64,000 bases of DNA from Cobetia sp. L2A1 (GTDB lineage: Bacteria > Pseudomonadota > Gammaproteobacteria > Pseudomonadales > Halomonadaceae): the NCBI RefSeq assembly GCF_009796845.1, contig NZ_CP047025.1, positions 1 to 64,000 on the forward strand, read 5' to 3'. The position numbers were made by a program, and so were the translations under genes. Positions 42,205-50,896 of the stretch are shown here, in pieces; position 1 is the stretch's first letter, and every line of letters starts with the position of its first letter. The notes under the pieces are model-generated. The model saw only the letters and a program-made list of their open reading frames with translations. It was not told the origin of the DNA and did no database searches.

Positions 42205-42624
42205 ATGATCGAACAGCTGCTTCAGTTCGCGCAGAATCATCCTTTGCTGGTCGGCGCCTTTGTCGCCTTGCTGGTCGCCCTTATTGTCATGGAGACCATG
42301 CGTGGCAATCACGGTGTCAGCGTCAGCGAGGCCACGCGACTGGTCAATCGCGAAGAGGGTGTCTTCATCGACATCCGCGACAGCAAGGAATTCAAGGCCG
42401 GTCACATTGCCGGTGCCGTCAACGTTCCCAGTGCTCAACTGACCAGCGCGACCACGCCGCTGGACAAGTACAAGGAGCGTCCGGTGATCGTTGTCTGCAA
42501 GCATGGCCAGACGGCTGGCCCGCTGGTGGCGCGTCTTGAGAAGGACGGCTTCAAGCAAGCCGTCAAGCTCAAGGGCGGCATGGGCCAGTGGCAAGCCGAT
42601 AGCCTGCCGGTCGTGACTCGCTAA
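42205..42624 (+). CDS. membrane-anchored rhodanese-like protein, YibN type
   Basis: A 139-residue protein from ATG 42205 with one N-terminal membrane helix (PLLVGAFVALLVALIVMETM) and a rhodanese domain (GVFIDIRDSKEFKAGHIAGA, then the active-site loop VIVVCKHGQTAG). The loop has Cys in CKHGQTAG, so sulfurtransferase activity is possible. It sits between gpmI and secB exactly like E. coli yibN, but grxC, which separates yibN and secB there, is absent. Longer upstream starts have no family support. Confidence 0.9.
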   Translation: MIEQLLQFAQNHPLLVGAFVALLVALIVMETMRGNHGVSVSEATRLVNREEGVFIDIRDSKEFKAGHIAGAVNVPSAQLTSATTPLDKYKERPVIVVCKHGQTAGPLVARLEKDGFKQAVKLKGGMGQWQADSLPVVTR

Positions 42625-42718
42625 GTACACTGGTTCGAGTACCCCGGCGAGCCTGCAGGTCTGCTGGAAGCAGGCGTGCAGTCAAAAATAATTCTCCGAA
42701 AATTCAAGGATATGTCTC

Positions 42719-43225
42719 ATGGCTGAAGAACAGAACGCACAGGCTGCAGCGGGCGATCAACCGGCTCAGGATCAGCTCCAGTTTGCTCTGCAGCGCATCT
42801 ACGTGAAGGACGTGTCCTTCGAAGCACCGAATTCACCGGCAGTCTTCTCCCAGCCGTTCCAGCCGAAAGTGGGCCTGGAGCTGGATACCGAACATAAGCA
42901 GGTCGGCGAAGAGCTGTTCGAAGTGTCCATCAAGGTCACGGCACAGGTCACCAACGGCGAAGACCAGACCACCGCGTTTCTGGCGGAAGTCGAGCAAGCT
43001 GGTCTGTTCCGCATTGCAGGCCTGTCTGCTGAGCAGCTGGATCATACCTTGGGTGCCTTCTGCCCTAATGTGCTGTTCCCGTATGCTCGTGAAGCCATCG
43101 ACAACCTGGTCAACCGTGGCAGCTTCCCTCCGCTGATGCTGGCGCCGGTCAACTTCGAAGCCATGTACGCGCAGCGCAAGCAGCGTGAAGCGCAGCAGCA
43201 GGGTGCCGAGGCTACCGCTCACTGA
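42719..43225 (+). CDS. secB: protein-export chaperone SecB
   Basis: SecB keeps precursor proteins unfolded and delivers them to SecA. The 168-residue acidic protein contains [19 protein letters not shown], the SecA-contact region and [37 protein letters not shown]. Its Gln/Ala-rich ends are typical. It follows the rhodanese gene by about 95 bases. Confidence 0.97.
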   Translation: MAEEQNAQAAAGDQPAQDQLQFALQRIYVKDVSFEAPNSPAVFSQPFQPKVGLELDTEHKQVGEELFEVSIKVTAQVTNGEDQTTAFLAEVEQAGLFRIAGLSAEQLDHTLGAFCPNVLFPYAREAIDNLVNRGSFPPLMLAPVNFEAMYAQRKQREAQQQGAEATAH

Positions 43226-43373
43226 TCATGTGAGTACGGCGGTAGATAGTACTTCCAGCGACGGGCCCCAGTGGCCCGTCGCTGCGTTTTTGGCCACAAT
43301 GCCGGCCTGTGTTCCCCATCTCTCTTTTTATTGGCGTGCTTCCCTCGCCCCTGACTGCCACGAGACTTTGCCC

Positions 43374-44120
43374 ATGGCCATTCGTCTGCATTGCCCTGAA
43401 CTCGACCTCAATGTCAGCGCTGGTGCTTCCTTTGCGCTCCCTGAAGGGCCTGCGCGCCATCTCGGGCTAGTATTACGTGCCAAGGTAGGCAGTGAAGCGC
43501 AGTTGTTTGATGGCCAGGGGCAGGAAATACGGGTAACGCTGGAGGAAGTCACGCGCAAGGGAGTGAGCGTGCGGGTCGTCGAGACCGTGCCCAACGATCG
43601 GGAGTCACCGCTGGCGGTGCATCTCGGTCAGGCGATCTCCAAGGGCGATCGCATGGATTATGCAATTCAGAAGGCCTGCGAGCTGGGTGTGGCAGCAATA
43701 ACACCGCTGTACACCGCGCGTGGTGATGTAAAGCTCAAGGGGGAGCGCGCCGACAAGAAGCTGGCGCACTGGCAAGGAGTCGCGGCGAGTGCCTGCGAGC
43801 AGTGCGGGCGCAGCGTCGTGCCGGTCGTGCACCCCCCCATCTCGATGACGGAGTGGTTGTCCGTGCGAGATGAGTCACTCAAGTTGATCTTGCAACCGGG
43901 CGGGGCAGAAGCGCTTGATGCAGCCGAGACTGCAGGGGGAGTCACCCAAGCCAGTCTGTTGATCGGCCCGGAGGGCGGCTTTACGGCAGACGAGGTAGCG
44001 GAAGCGGCTACGGCAGGGTGTCAGGTGTTGGGGCTGGGGCCGCGTATCCTGCGTACCGAGACAGCGCCTGTCGTTGCGCTTACCTTGTTGCAGCAGCGCT
44101 TTGGCGATCTGCCGCGTTAG
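43374..44120 (+). CDS. rsmE: 16S rRNA m3U1498 methyltransferase RsmE
   Basis: RsmE methylates U1498 of 16S rRNA. From ATG 43374 the protein has 248 residues: an N-terminal PUA-like domain (GPARHLGLVLRAKVGSEAQLFDG) and a SPOUT domain with the knot region LLIGPEGGFTADEVAEA and LGPRILRTETAPVVAL. Upstream in-frame codons have no family similarity. It precedes gshB, as in pseudomonads, by about 230 bases. Confidence 0.93.
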   Translation: MAIRLHCPELDLNVSAGASFALPEGPARHLGLVLRAKVGSEAQLFDGQGQEIRVTLEEVTRKGVSVRVVETVPNDRESPLAVHLGQAISKGDRMDYAIQKACELGVAAITPLYTARGDVKLKGERADKKLAHWQGVAASACEQCGRSVVPVVHPPISMTEWLSVRDESLKLILQPGGAEALDAAETAGGVTQASLLIGPEGGFTADEVAEAATAGCQVLGLGPRILRTETAPVVALTLLQQRFGDLPR

Positions 44121-44349
44121 AAGCTGGCTTTCTCCTGCAGAGAGCGGCAAGGGATGGATTGTTGATATCCCGGCAACACAGCGTGAGATGTCATTGCCCT
44201 TCTCGCCAGTGGTGAGCAACGAAGTGCTGCTGCATACTTGTCATATCGCTTCTACCGCCTCGTTCCGATGTTCGTGAGGTGGTGCAAGACTCCCGTTTTC
44301 ATCACTGTCGGCGGATGGATGTCGGCAGTGTCGTCATAAGGTTGCCTCG

Positions 44350-45315
44350 ATGACAGCTCGTAAGCTCAAGATCGGTGTGGTCATGGACCCGATGTCCACC
44401 GTTACCTACAAGAAGGACACCACTCTCGCCATGATGTGGGCCGCCACTCAGCGTGGCTGGTCGCTTCACTACCTCGAGCAGGAAGATCTCTATCTCGAGA
44501 ATGGCCGAGCCATGGGGCGGATGCGTGACCTGGAAGTCTTCCATGACCCCGATGCCTTCTATCGCCTGGGCGACGTCGTTGCGACCCCGCTGGCGGAGCT
44601 GGACGTGATCCTGATGCGCAAGGATCCGCCCGTCGACGAACACTTCTTGAATGCTGTCCATCTGCTGGGCTTTGCAGAGCGTGAAGGTGTACTGGTGGTC
44701 AACCCGACGGCTGCGTTACTGATGTGCAACGAGAAGCTGTTCGCGCAGCAGTTCCCGGAGTGCATTCCACCGACGACGGTGTCGGCCAACGACAAGGTGC
44801 TGCGTGCCTTCCATGCCGAGCATGGCAACGTCATTTTCAAGCCACTGGATGGTATGGGTGGCAGCGGTATCTTCCACGTCGCTGAAGACGGCCGGAATCT
44901 CGGGTCAGTGATCGAGCAGCTGACGCTGCGCGGCAAGCGTCAGATCATGGCTCAGCGCTATGTGCCGGAAATCAGTGCCGGCGATACACGCATCCTGCTG
45001 ATTGACGGCGAACCCGTCCCCTTCGGTCTGGCGCGGATTCCCAGTGCGGGCGAGACTCGCGGCAATCTGGCCGCAGGCGGCCGCGGTGAGTCGCGTGAGC
45101 TGACGGCGCGTGATTATTGGTTGGTGGAGCAGGTCAAGCCAGTGGTGAAGTCGCTAGGGTTGATGTTTGTCGGACTGGATGTGATCGGTGATTACATCAC
45201 CGAGATCAACGTCACCAGCCCGACCTGTGTGCGCGAGATTGATCATCAGCGCGGCACGGACATTGCGGGCCTGCTGATGGATGCCATCGAGACACGCCTG
45301 GACACGCGTAGCTGA
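44350..45315 (+). CDS. gshB: glutathione synthetase
   Basis: GshB joins glycine to gamma-glutamylcysteine using ATP. The 321-residue ATP-grasp protein starts with KIGVVMDPMSTVTYKKDTTLAM, contains PKPLDG-type FKPLDGMGGSGIF, and ends with VTSPTCVREIDHQRGTDIAGLL. The length is close to the E. coli enzyme (316). It starts a rightward run gshB-tonB-yqgE-ruvX-pyrR-pyrB-pyrC' known from Pseudomonas. Confidence 0.97.
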   Translation: MTARKLKIGVVMDPMSTVTYKKDTTLAMMWAATQRGWSLHYLEQEDLYLENGRAMGRMRDLEVFHDPDAFYRLGDVVATPLAELDVILMRKDPPVDEHFLNAVHLLGFAEREGVLVVNPTAALLMCNEKLFAQQFPECIPPTTVSANDKVLRAFHAEHGNVIFKPLDGMGGSGIFHVAEDGRNLGSVIEQLTLRGKRQIMAQRYVPEISAGDTRILLIDGEPVPFGLARIPSAGETRGNLAAGGRGESRELTARDYWLVEQVKPVVKSLGLMFVGLDVIGDYITEINVTSPTCVREIDHQRGTDIAGLLMDAIETRLDTRS

Positions 45316-45415
45316 TTGCCGCTGAGCTGCCATGGTATGGCATGGAGAGTTAGCAGTGATCGGCAGGGATGCCGAGGATCGCTGCAAGTTGATTCGCTGA
45401 CAGGGAGTACAGGGC

Positions 45416-46333
45416 ATGGCAGCACCCGGCGGATGGTGGGAGCCGCTTCATGGCGTCACCGACCCGATCACCTATGTGCCGGTGACGCGCGTGCATCGTC
45501 GTGTCGTGGCCTGGGGTGCAGCACTGGCCATCCATGTGGGAGTTGGCTGGTGGCTACTGGAGAGTGGATTGTTGATACCGCCACAAGCCCAGCCGCTACC
45601 ACCGCCCGTCATGTTGGATGTCACGTTGGTGAGCGAGGCCACTAGCGCCGCAGTCAAGAGCGATGTGATCGCCGAGCAAGCTCAGCAGGCCAGTGGTAGT
45701 GGTCGTGAGGCGATAGCCCATGCCGGGCCGAAGACGCCTGTGCCACCACAACAGGGTGAGGCTGCGTCCGTGCCTGCGGAAGCACCGCAACCTGAGGTGA
45801 CTGAGGCTGCGATGGCATCACTGGTGCTGCCTCAATATATCCCTGAAGTGATCACTACGCAGACGGATTCACCGCAGCAAGTGGCGCACTCGGAGTTGTT
45901 GCCTGACACGCCGGACCGTGAACAGGAGGCCCGCGAGCAGGACGATGTGCTGGCCCGGGCTCAGGCATCCGGTCAGACGCGCGAAGTTGTGGGTGAGTTG
46001 GCATCACGCAAGGCCGCGCGGGCCTCAGCACGAGCTCGTTATATCAATGACTGGACCGGCACTGTTCAGTCATTTGGCAATCTTCACTACCCTGCACCTG
46101 CCAACCTGAGCGGTGAATTGCGCATCCGAGCGGTCATACTACCCAACGGTCAGCTTGAGTACGCGGAAGTGTTACAATCTTCAGGACATGCCGAACTCGA
46201 CCAGGCTGCATTGGACACGGTGTATGGCGCGGCACCCTACGCTCCCTTCGATGAGAGCCTCAAGGGGATGAGTCGCCTGACCATCACTCGCATCTGGCGG
46301 TTCGGCTCCGGTAACGATTCTGGCGCGCCCTGA
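45416..46333 (+). CDS. tonB: TonB-like energy-transducing protein
   Basis: Couples the proton-motive force to outer-membrane transport or a related process. The 305-residue protein has a cytoplasmic tail, one membrane helix (about 30-48) containing the conserved His (His40; the Ser of the SxxxH motif is Ala), a Pro/Ala/Gln-rich periplasmic spacer, and a C-terminal TonB domain (GELRIRAVILPNGQLEYAEVLQ). ExbB and ExbD are not nearby. Its place between gshB and yqgE matches pseudomonad tonB3, linked there to twitching motility. Confidence 0.87.
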   Translation: MAAPGGWWEPLHGVTDPITYVPVTRVHRRVVAWGAALAIHVGVGWWLLESGLLIPPQAQPLPPPVMLDVTLVSEATSAAVKSDVIAEQAQQASGSGREAIAHAGPKTPVPPQQGEAASVPAEAPQPEVTEAAMASLVLPQYIPEVITTQTDSPQQVAHSELLPDTPDREQEAREQDDVLARAQASGQTREVVGELASRKAARASARARYINDWTGTVQSFGNLHYPAPANLSGELRIRAVILPNGQLEYAEVLQSSGHAELDQAALDTVYGAAPYAPFDESLKGMSRLTITRIWRFGSGNDSGAP

Positions 46334-46348
46334 CGCCTCGGGAGGACC

Positions 46349-46906
46349 ATGCAAAGTCTGCGAGACTATTTCCTGCTGGCGATGCCGCATCTCGATGATG
46401 ATAATTTTTCCGGCTCGCTCAGCTATCTCTGTGATCACGACGAAAAAGGCACGCTCGGTGTGATCGTCAACAAGCCGATCAAGCTGACCATGCGTGGCCT
46501 GTTCGAACAGCTGGAAATTACTGCCGATAGCTGCGAATGCCTCGACGATGTTGTCTATTACGGCGGCCCAGTGCATAAAGATCGTGGCTTTATTCTGCAT
46601 CGCGGTCAGGCGGAAGAATGGGACTCCAGTCTGCAGGTGACTGAGGAACTGGCGTTGACCACTTCGCTGGATATCCTCAAGGCCATTGCGGGCAACAAGG
46701 GTCCCGAAGATTTCATGGTATGCCTGGGGTGTGCCGGCTGGGAGCCTGATCAGCTGACCAATGAATTGAAAGAAAATAGCTGGCTGATCGTCGAAGGCGA
46801 TAGCGGCATCCTCTTTGATGCAGATAGTGACTCACGTCTTGATGCGGCCGCGCGAAAACTCGGTGTCGACATGAGTCTGATGTCGCGGGAGATTGGGCAT
46901 GGCTGA
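46349..46906 (+). CDS. yqgE: UPF0301 family protein YqgE (AlgH)
   Basis: Function not settled; in Pseudomonas AlgH affects alginate and other virulence traits. The 185-residue protein has the family start SLRDYFLLAMPHLDD followed by FSGSLSYLCDHDEKGTLGVIVNKP, and YYGGPVHKDRGFILH plus FLGCAGWEPDQL-like CLGCAGWEPDQLTNEL. GGAGGA precedes the ATG. It overlaps ruvX by eight bases. Confidence 0.93.
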   Translation: MQSLRDYFLLAMPHLDDDNFSGSLSYLCDHDEKGTLGVIVNKPIKLTMRGLFEQLEITADSCECLDDVVYYGGPVHKDRGFILHRGQAEEWDSSLQVTEELALTTSLDILKAIAGNKGPEDFMVCLGCAGWEPDQLTNELKENSWLIVEGDSGILFDADSDSRLDAAARKLGVDMSLMSREIGHG

Positions 46907-47354
46907 AAGGGTAACAAGCCGCACGGCATTGGCATTTGATTTCGGCACACGTCGTGTCGGTGTCGCGGTAGGCACTGAAATGCTGGGGACGGCTTCACCG
47001 TTGGTACCTTTGCATGTGCGTGATGGCATCCCCGACTGGAATGTCGTCACCCGCCTGATTGATGAGTGGCAGCCTGACCTGTTCGTTGTCGGCTTGCCGC
47101 TGGAATTGGATGGTAGCGAGACCCTGATGTGCAGTCGCGCCCGCAAGTTCGGCAAGCGACTGTATGGCCGTTATGGAAAACCGCTGGAAATGTGGGATGA
47201 GCGTGGTTCCACCAAGGCTGCGAAGAGTCTTGCGCGTGAGCGAGGCCACCGTGGCAACTATCGAGATGATGGTGTCGACGGATTGGCCGCTCAAGTGATT
47301 CTCGAGAGCTGGTTTGCCAACCAGCGAGGCGAAAGCAATCTTGTCGGTTACTGA
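46899..47354 (+). CDS. ruvX: Holliday-junction resolvase-like / pre-16S rRNA nuclease YqgF
   Basis: YqgF is an RNase H-fold nuclease that matures the 5' end of 16S rRNA. The 151-residue protein shows ALAFDFGTRRVGVAVG with the catalytic Asp, FVVGLPLELDGSE, and WDERGSTKAAKSLA with RDDGVDGLAAQVILESW near the C-terminus. ATG 46899 overlaps the yqgE stop. A terminator follows before pyrR. Confidence 0.93.
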   Translation: MAERVTSRTALAFDFGTRRVGVAVGTEMLGTASPLVPLHVRDGIPDWNVVTRLIDEWQPDLFVVGLPLELDGSETLMCSRARKFGKRLYGRYGKPLEMWDERGSTKAAKSLARERGHRGNYRDDGVDGLAAQVILESWFANQRGESNLVGY

Positions 47355-47361
47355 ATATCTC

Positions 47362-47393
47362 ACCCGTTTCCTTTCAGGAAGCGGGTTTTTTTT
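47362..47393 (+). terminator. Rho-independent terminator between ruvX and pyrR
   Basis: ACCCGTTTCCT (47362-47372) pairs with AGGAAGCGGGT (47376-47386, one G-U) around TTC, followed by eight T. It ends the gshB-ruvX transcript or acts as an attenuator for the pyr genes. Confidence 0.85.
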
Positions 47394-47437
47394 GTCTGTC
47401 TGCCGCTGCCCGGCAGGGAAAAGAGGAAGCGATACCC

Positions 47438-47986
47438 ATGCAGGAACCTGAGGTGCGTGACGAGTACGATGCGTTGCCCGATGTGCAGGCCTTGCTTGAG
47501 GCCATGACGGAAGAGCTCGAGTTGTTATTCGAGCGTCGCGAGATTGACCGTGAGCGTCTGATTCCGGTGGGTATTCATACCGGGGGCGTATGGGTCGCAC
47601 AGGCACTGCGCGAGCGATTGGGATTGTCAGCTCCGCTGGCGACATTGGACATTGGCTTCTGGCGTGATGATTTCGGCCACAAAGGCTTGCCGGATGCGGG
47701 GCAGGGGTCGCAACTGCCGGATATCGAGAATCGTGACTTGCTGCTGGTCGACGATGTGCTGATGAGTGGTCGCACTGTACGCGCCGCACTCAATGAGCTC
47801 TTCGACTACGGGCGTCCGCGTCGCGTGCTTCTTGCCTGCCTTCTGGAATTGCCGGGACGTGAGCTACCGGTACAACCGGACGCTCTGGGAGCAAGTCTAG
47901 CGCTAGCGCCAGGTAAGCGTATCAAGCTGGAAGGTCCGCAGAACCTTCGTCTGACACTGGTGGATACTGGGGAGGGCGCTACATGA
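47438..47986 (+). CDS. pyrR: pyrimidine regulatory protein / uracil phosphoribosyltransferase PyrR
   Basis: The 182-residue phosphoribosyltransferase-fold protein has the PRPP loop [10 protein letters not shown] (104-113), [11 protein letters not shown] and [11 protein letters not shown]. In Gram-positives PyrR is an RNA-binding attenuator; in pseudomonads its regulatory role has been reported to involve pyrimidine nucleotides. The stop overlaps the pyrB start (ATGA). A terminator lies 45 bases upstream, which keeps attenuation possible. Confidence 0.93.
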   Translation: MQEPEVRDEYDALPDVQALLEAMTEELELLFERREIDRERLIPVGIHTGGVWVAQALRERLGLSAPLATLDIGFWRDDFGHKGLPDAGQGSQLPDIENRDLLLVDDVLMSGRTVRAALNELFDYGRPRRVLLACLLELPGRELPVQPDALGASLALAPGKRIKLEGPQNLRLTLVDTGEGAT

Positions 47987-49035
47987 ATCTGTTGGATCTC
48001 TCTCAAGCCAGTCCCCAGGCACGTGCTGCCTCGCCAGCACAGGTGCAGCTCGATCATCAGGGACGCCTGCGTCACTTTCTCGATATCGAGGGCTTGCCAC
48101 GCAGTATCCTGACCGAAATTCTGGACACCGCCGATCACTTTCGCGGTATCGGCGATGCCGAGGTCAAGAAGGTCCCGCTGTTGCGTGGGCGTACAGTCGC
48201 AAACCTGTTCTTTGAGAATTCGACACGTACCCGCGCGACGTTCGAGCTCGCGGCCAAGCGTCTATCCGCGGATGTACTCAATCTGGACATCAATACCTCT
48301 TCGGCTGCCAAGGGTGAGTCATTGATGGATACGCTGGTCAATCTGGAAGCCATGCAGGCGGATGCTTTCGTGGTGCGCCACGGTGACTCCGGTGCAGCGC
48401 ATTTCATCGCCAGCCAGATTACGCCGAACGTGGCGATCATCAATGCAGGGGATGGTCGTCATGCACATCCGACTCAGGCGATGCTCGACATGTTGACCAT
48501 TCGTCGCCACAAGGGAGAATTCGCCAACCTGCGAGTGGCGATCGTGGGCGACATCCTGCACTCACGTGTTGCTCGCTCGCAGATTCTGGCACTCAATACG
48601 CTCGGCGCTGCCGAGGTACGAGTGGTGGCACCGCAGACACTGTTACCGGTGGGTATTGAAACGCTAGGCTGTCGTGTGTTTACCGAGCTTGAGGCAGGGC
48701 TCAAGGATGTTGATGTCGTCATCATGCTTCGATTACAGAAAGAGCGCATGGATGGTGCGCTATTGCCCTCTGAGTCCGAATACTACCGTCGCTATGGTTT
48801 GACACGCGAAAGCCTCGCACACGCCCATCCAGAGGCGGTAGTGATGCATCCTGGGCCTATCAATCGCGGTGTTGAAATTGAATCGGCGGTTGCGGATGGT
48901 CCACGTTCGTTGATCCTCGACCAGGTCACCAATGGCATAGCCGTCCGCATGGCGGTGTTATCGATGGCAGTGTCGGGTCAGATGAAAGCGCGTGCTGAGC
49001 GCAGGGATGAACGTACACGAGGAGCTGGCGCATGA
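47983..49035 (+). CDS. pyrB: aspartate carbamoyltransferase catalytic subunit
   Basis: PyrB makes carbamoyl aspartate, the committed step of pyrimidine synthesis. The 350-residue protein has the carbamoyl-phosphate motif STRTR (80-84) in [13 protein letters not shown] and the aspartate-binding region [14 protein letters not shown] [12 protein letters not shown], then [13 protein letters not shown]-terminal extension of about 25 residues is typical of pseudomonad class A ATCase, which needs the inactive DHOase (next gene) for assembly. Confidence 0.97.
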   Translation: MNLLDLSQASPQARAASPAQVQLDHQGRLRHFLDIEGLPRSILTEILDTADHFRGIGDAEVKKVPLLRGRTVANLFFENSTRTRATFELAAKRLSADVLNLDINTSSAAKGESLMDTLVNLEAMQADAFVVRHGDSGAAHFIASQITPNVAIINAGDGRHAHPTQAMLDMLTIRRHKGEFANLRVAIVGDILHSRVARSQILALNTLGAAEVRVVAPQTLLPVGIETLGCRVFTELEAGLKDVDVVIMLRLQKERMDGALLPSESEYYRRYGLTRESLAHAHPEAVVMHPGPINRGVEIESAVADGPRSLILDQVTNGIAVRMAVLSMAVSGQMKARAERRDERTRGAGA

Positions 49036-50297
49036 AGCACAGCCTGATCAATGCCCGGGTGATTGACCCGAGCAGCGGCCGTGATGGCCAACATGACCTG
49101 CATCTTGAGGGCGGCCGCCTGGTCGCCATTGGCGCAGCACCACTAGGCTTCGTTGCTGAGCAGCAGCAAGACCTCACCGGCAAGTGGATCACGCCGGCCT
49201 TCGTCGATCTCGGTGCTCATTTGCGTGATCCGGGGCCTCGCTACAAGGGCAGTCTGGTGAGCGAGTCAGCAGCAGCACTCGCTGGAGGCTATGCCACTAT
49301 CCTGCCGAGACCAGATACCAGCCCTGTACTCGATAGTGCCTCGCACGTACGGACACTACTCGACCGTGCTCGCGATGTAGCTGGCGTCAGGCTTGCTCCA
49401 TTGGGGGCTCTGACACAAGGACTTGAAGGTGATCTATTGGCCAACATGGCAGCACTCAAGTCTGCTGGCTGTGTCGCCCTGACCAATCTACGCAAGCCTG
49501 TGCGCGACCTTGGTGTGCTGCGCCGCTGTCTTGAGTATGCGCATACCTTTGATATCACGGTGGTGTTTCAGGCCCAGGAGGCCACTCTGGCCGGGCATGG
49601 CTGCGCGCATGAAGGAGCTATTGCTTCACGGCTGGGCCTGGCAGGTATTCCTGAGTCTGCCGAGACGATTGCACTGACCCAGTGGTTGCTGTTGATTGAG
49701 CAGACCGGCGTACGTGCCCATGTCTCACTGCTCTCAAGTGCACGCGCGGTAGCATTGATACGTGATGCCAAGGCGCGTGGGCTGGATATCACAGCAGATG
49801 TCTCGATGGCTCAGCTGCATTGGACTGACGAGCAGTTAGAAGGTTTTAACGCCAACTTCCATCTAGAGCCGCCGTTGCGGAGTGCCAAGGATAGAGATGC
49901 GCTACGTGCTGGTGTTGCCGATGGCACCATTGATGCCATTGTCAGCGACCATCTGCCTCACGAGGCAGCAGCCAAGTGTGCGCCTTTTGCGGTTTCCGAA
50001 CCGGGCATGACGAGTCTGGAAACCATGTTGCCACTGGGCTTGGCACTGGTGAATGCAGGCATGCTTAGTATGCCTCGATTGATTGAATCACTGACTTTTA
50101 GCGCGCGTCGCTTTGGCCTGGAAGGGGGCAGACTGCAAGAGGGGGAGTGCTGTGATCTCGCGATTATTGATCCGCAGTGCTGCTGGACGGTAGGTAGCGA
50201 TACGCTGTTGAGTGCGGGACACAATACGCCCCTGCTAGGGATGACTCTGACAGGTCGTGTTCATCAGGTACTCTTGGGCAATGCGGTCTACGCTTGA
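49032..50297 (+). CDS. pyrC: dihydroorotase-like protein PyrC', predicted inactive
   Basis: A 421-residue amidohydrolase homologue of dihydroorotase. The first zinc motif, normally H-x-H-L-R, reads [10 protein letters not shown] with Gly61 replacing the first His, and the middle His site reads VSMAQLHWT; only the late SDHLPH motif is kept. This matches the pseudomonad PyrC', a non-catalytic partner needed for the ATCase dodecamer; an active dihydroorotase must be encoded elsewhere. It overlaps the pyrB stop by four bases. A parS site begins eight bases after its stop. Confidence 0.9.
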   Translation: MKHSLINARVIDPSSGRDGQHDLHLEGGRLVAIGAAPLGFVAEQQQDLTGKWITPAFVDLGAHLRDPGPRYKGSLVSESAAALAGGYATILPRPDTSPVLDSASHVRTLLDRARDVAGVRLAPLGALTQGLEGDLLANMAALKSAGCVALTNLRKPVRDLGVLRRCLEYAHTFDITVVFQAQEATLAGHGCAHEGAIASRLGLAGIPESAETIALTQWLLLIEQTGVRAHVSLLSSARAVALIRDAKARGLDITADVSMAQLHWTDEQLEGFNANFHLEPPLRSAKDRDALRAGVADGTIDAIVSDHLPHEAAAKCAPFAVSEPGMTSLETMLPLGLALVNAGMLSMPRLIESLTFSARRFGLEGGRLQEGECCDLAIIDPQCCWTVGSDTLLSAGHNTPLLGMTLTGRVHQVLLGNAVYA

Positions 50298-50304
50298 ATT
50301 GGCA

Positions 50305-50320
50305 TGTTTCACGTGGAACA
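50305..50320. promoter_or_regulatory. parS site downstream of pyrC'
   Basis: TGTTTCACGTGGAACA, the same variant as the one at 4482. First of three parS sites within 500 bases. Confidence 0.85.
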
Positions 50321-50349
50321 TTCACGTATTCAGGCGCGTAGGAAAAAGC

Positions 50350-50445
50350 ATGAGTGATTTACCTTATTTCTTTTATAACAATGGCTTGTATCGCTTCTTC
50401 ATGCGTATCGAAGCGAGATTTTATCAGAGTGTGAGCAAGTGTTGA
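50350..50445 (+). CDS. possible 31-residue peptide between parS sites
   Basis: ATG 50350 to TGA 50443-50445 encodes 31 residues starting MSDLPYFFYNNGLYRFFMRI, rich in aromatic residues. AGGA lies six bases upstream at a good distance. Codon use is more AT-rich than the neighbours. No family recognised; chance occurrence is possible. Confidence 0.35.
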   Translation: MSDLPYFFYNNGLYRFFMRIEARFYQSVSKC

Positions 50446-50477
50446 TGAAGCGCTTGGGTCACTACGATGAAGCAAAA

Positions 50478-50493
50478 TGTTTCACGTGAAACA
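50478..50493. promoter_or_regulatory. parS site, perfect palindrome
   Basis: TGTTTCACGTGAAACA, identical to the canonical site and to the recF copy at 3852. Confidence 0.9.
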
Positions 50494-50549
50494 ATCCCGT
50501 CGCGAGCATTGAATCCACAATTACAGACCATTTCTTACGGGGGCAAACG

Positions 50550-50735
50550 ATGCCAATGATTCGTGCAGAATTCATCAGTGGAAAAAGCGAAGAGCAGAAG
50601 CGTGAGCTGGTAGAGGCGCTAACGCGAGAGACGGTGCGCGTGCTCGGAGTTCGAGAAGAGGCGGTATGGGTTGTCCTTCAGGAAGTAGAAGCTGAAAACT
50701 GGGCTGTCGGTGGCACACGGCTTTCAGATAGATAA
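50550..50735 (+). CDS. 4-oxalocrotonate tautomerase family protein
   Basis: A 61-residue protein of the 4-OT family. Proline follows the initiator Met (MPMIRAEFISGKSEEQKREL), giving the catalytic Pro1 after Met removal; the C-terminal NWAVGG matches the family NWGIGG. It normally assembles as a hexamer. No aromatic-degradation genes are nearby, so the substrate is unknown. It lies alone between two parS sites with a GGGGGC stretch upstream. Confidence 0.88.
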   Translation: MPMIRAEFISGKSEEQKRELVEALTRETVRVLGVREEAVWVVLQEVEAENWAVGGTRLSDR

Positions 50736-50787
50736 ATTGATTTAACTAGCTGATTTTAAAGTAATAAGATTCAGTCTTTGACATTGA

Positions 50788-50803
50788 TGTTCCACGTGAA
50801 ACA
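50788..50803. promoter_or_regulatory. parS-like site
   Basis: TGTTCCACGTGAAACA, one base from the canonical palindrome. Third site of the cluster. Confidence 0.8.
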
Positions 50804-50840
50804 TCATGTGTGCAGCCTCTTTCAGTCTGTTTCCGTCAAA

Positions 50841-50874
50841 AAAAACGCCGCAGTCAAATGACTGCGGCGTTTTT
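50841..50874. terminator. bidirectional terminator at the end of serA
   Basis: AAAAACGCCGCAGTCA (50841-50856) pairs with TGACTGCGGCGTTTTT (50859-50874). It serves leftward serA and the rightward tautomerase gene. Confidence 0.92.
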
Positions 50875-50896
50875 AGTTTTTCGCATAGTGCTACGA

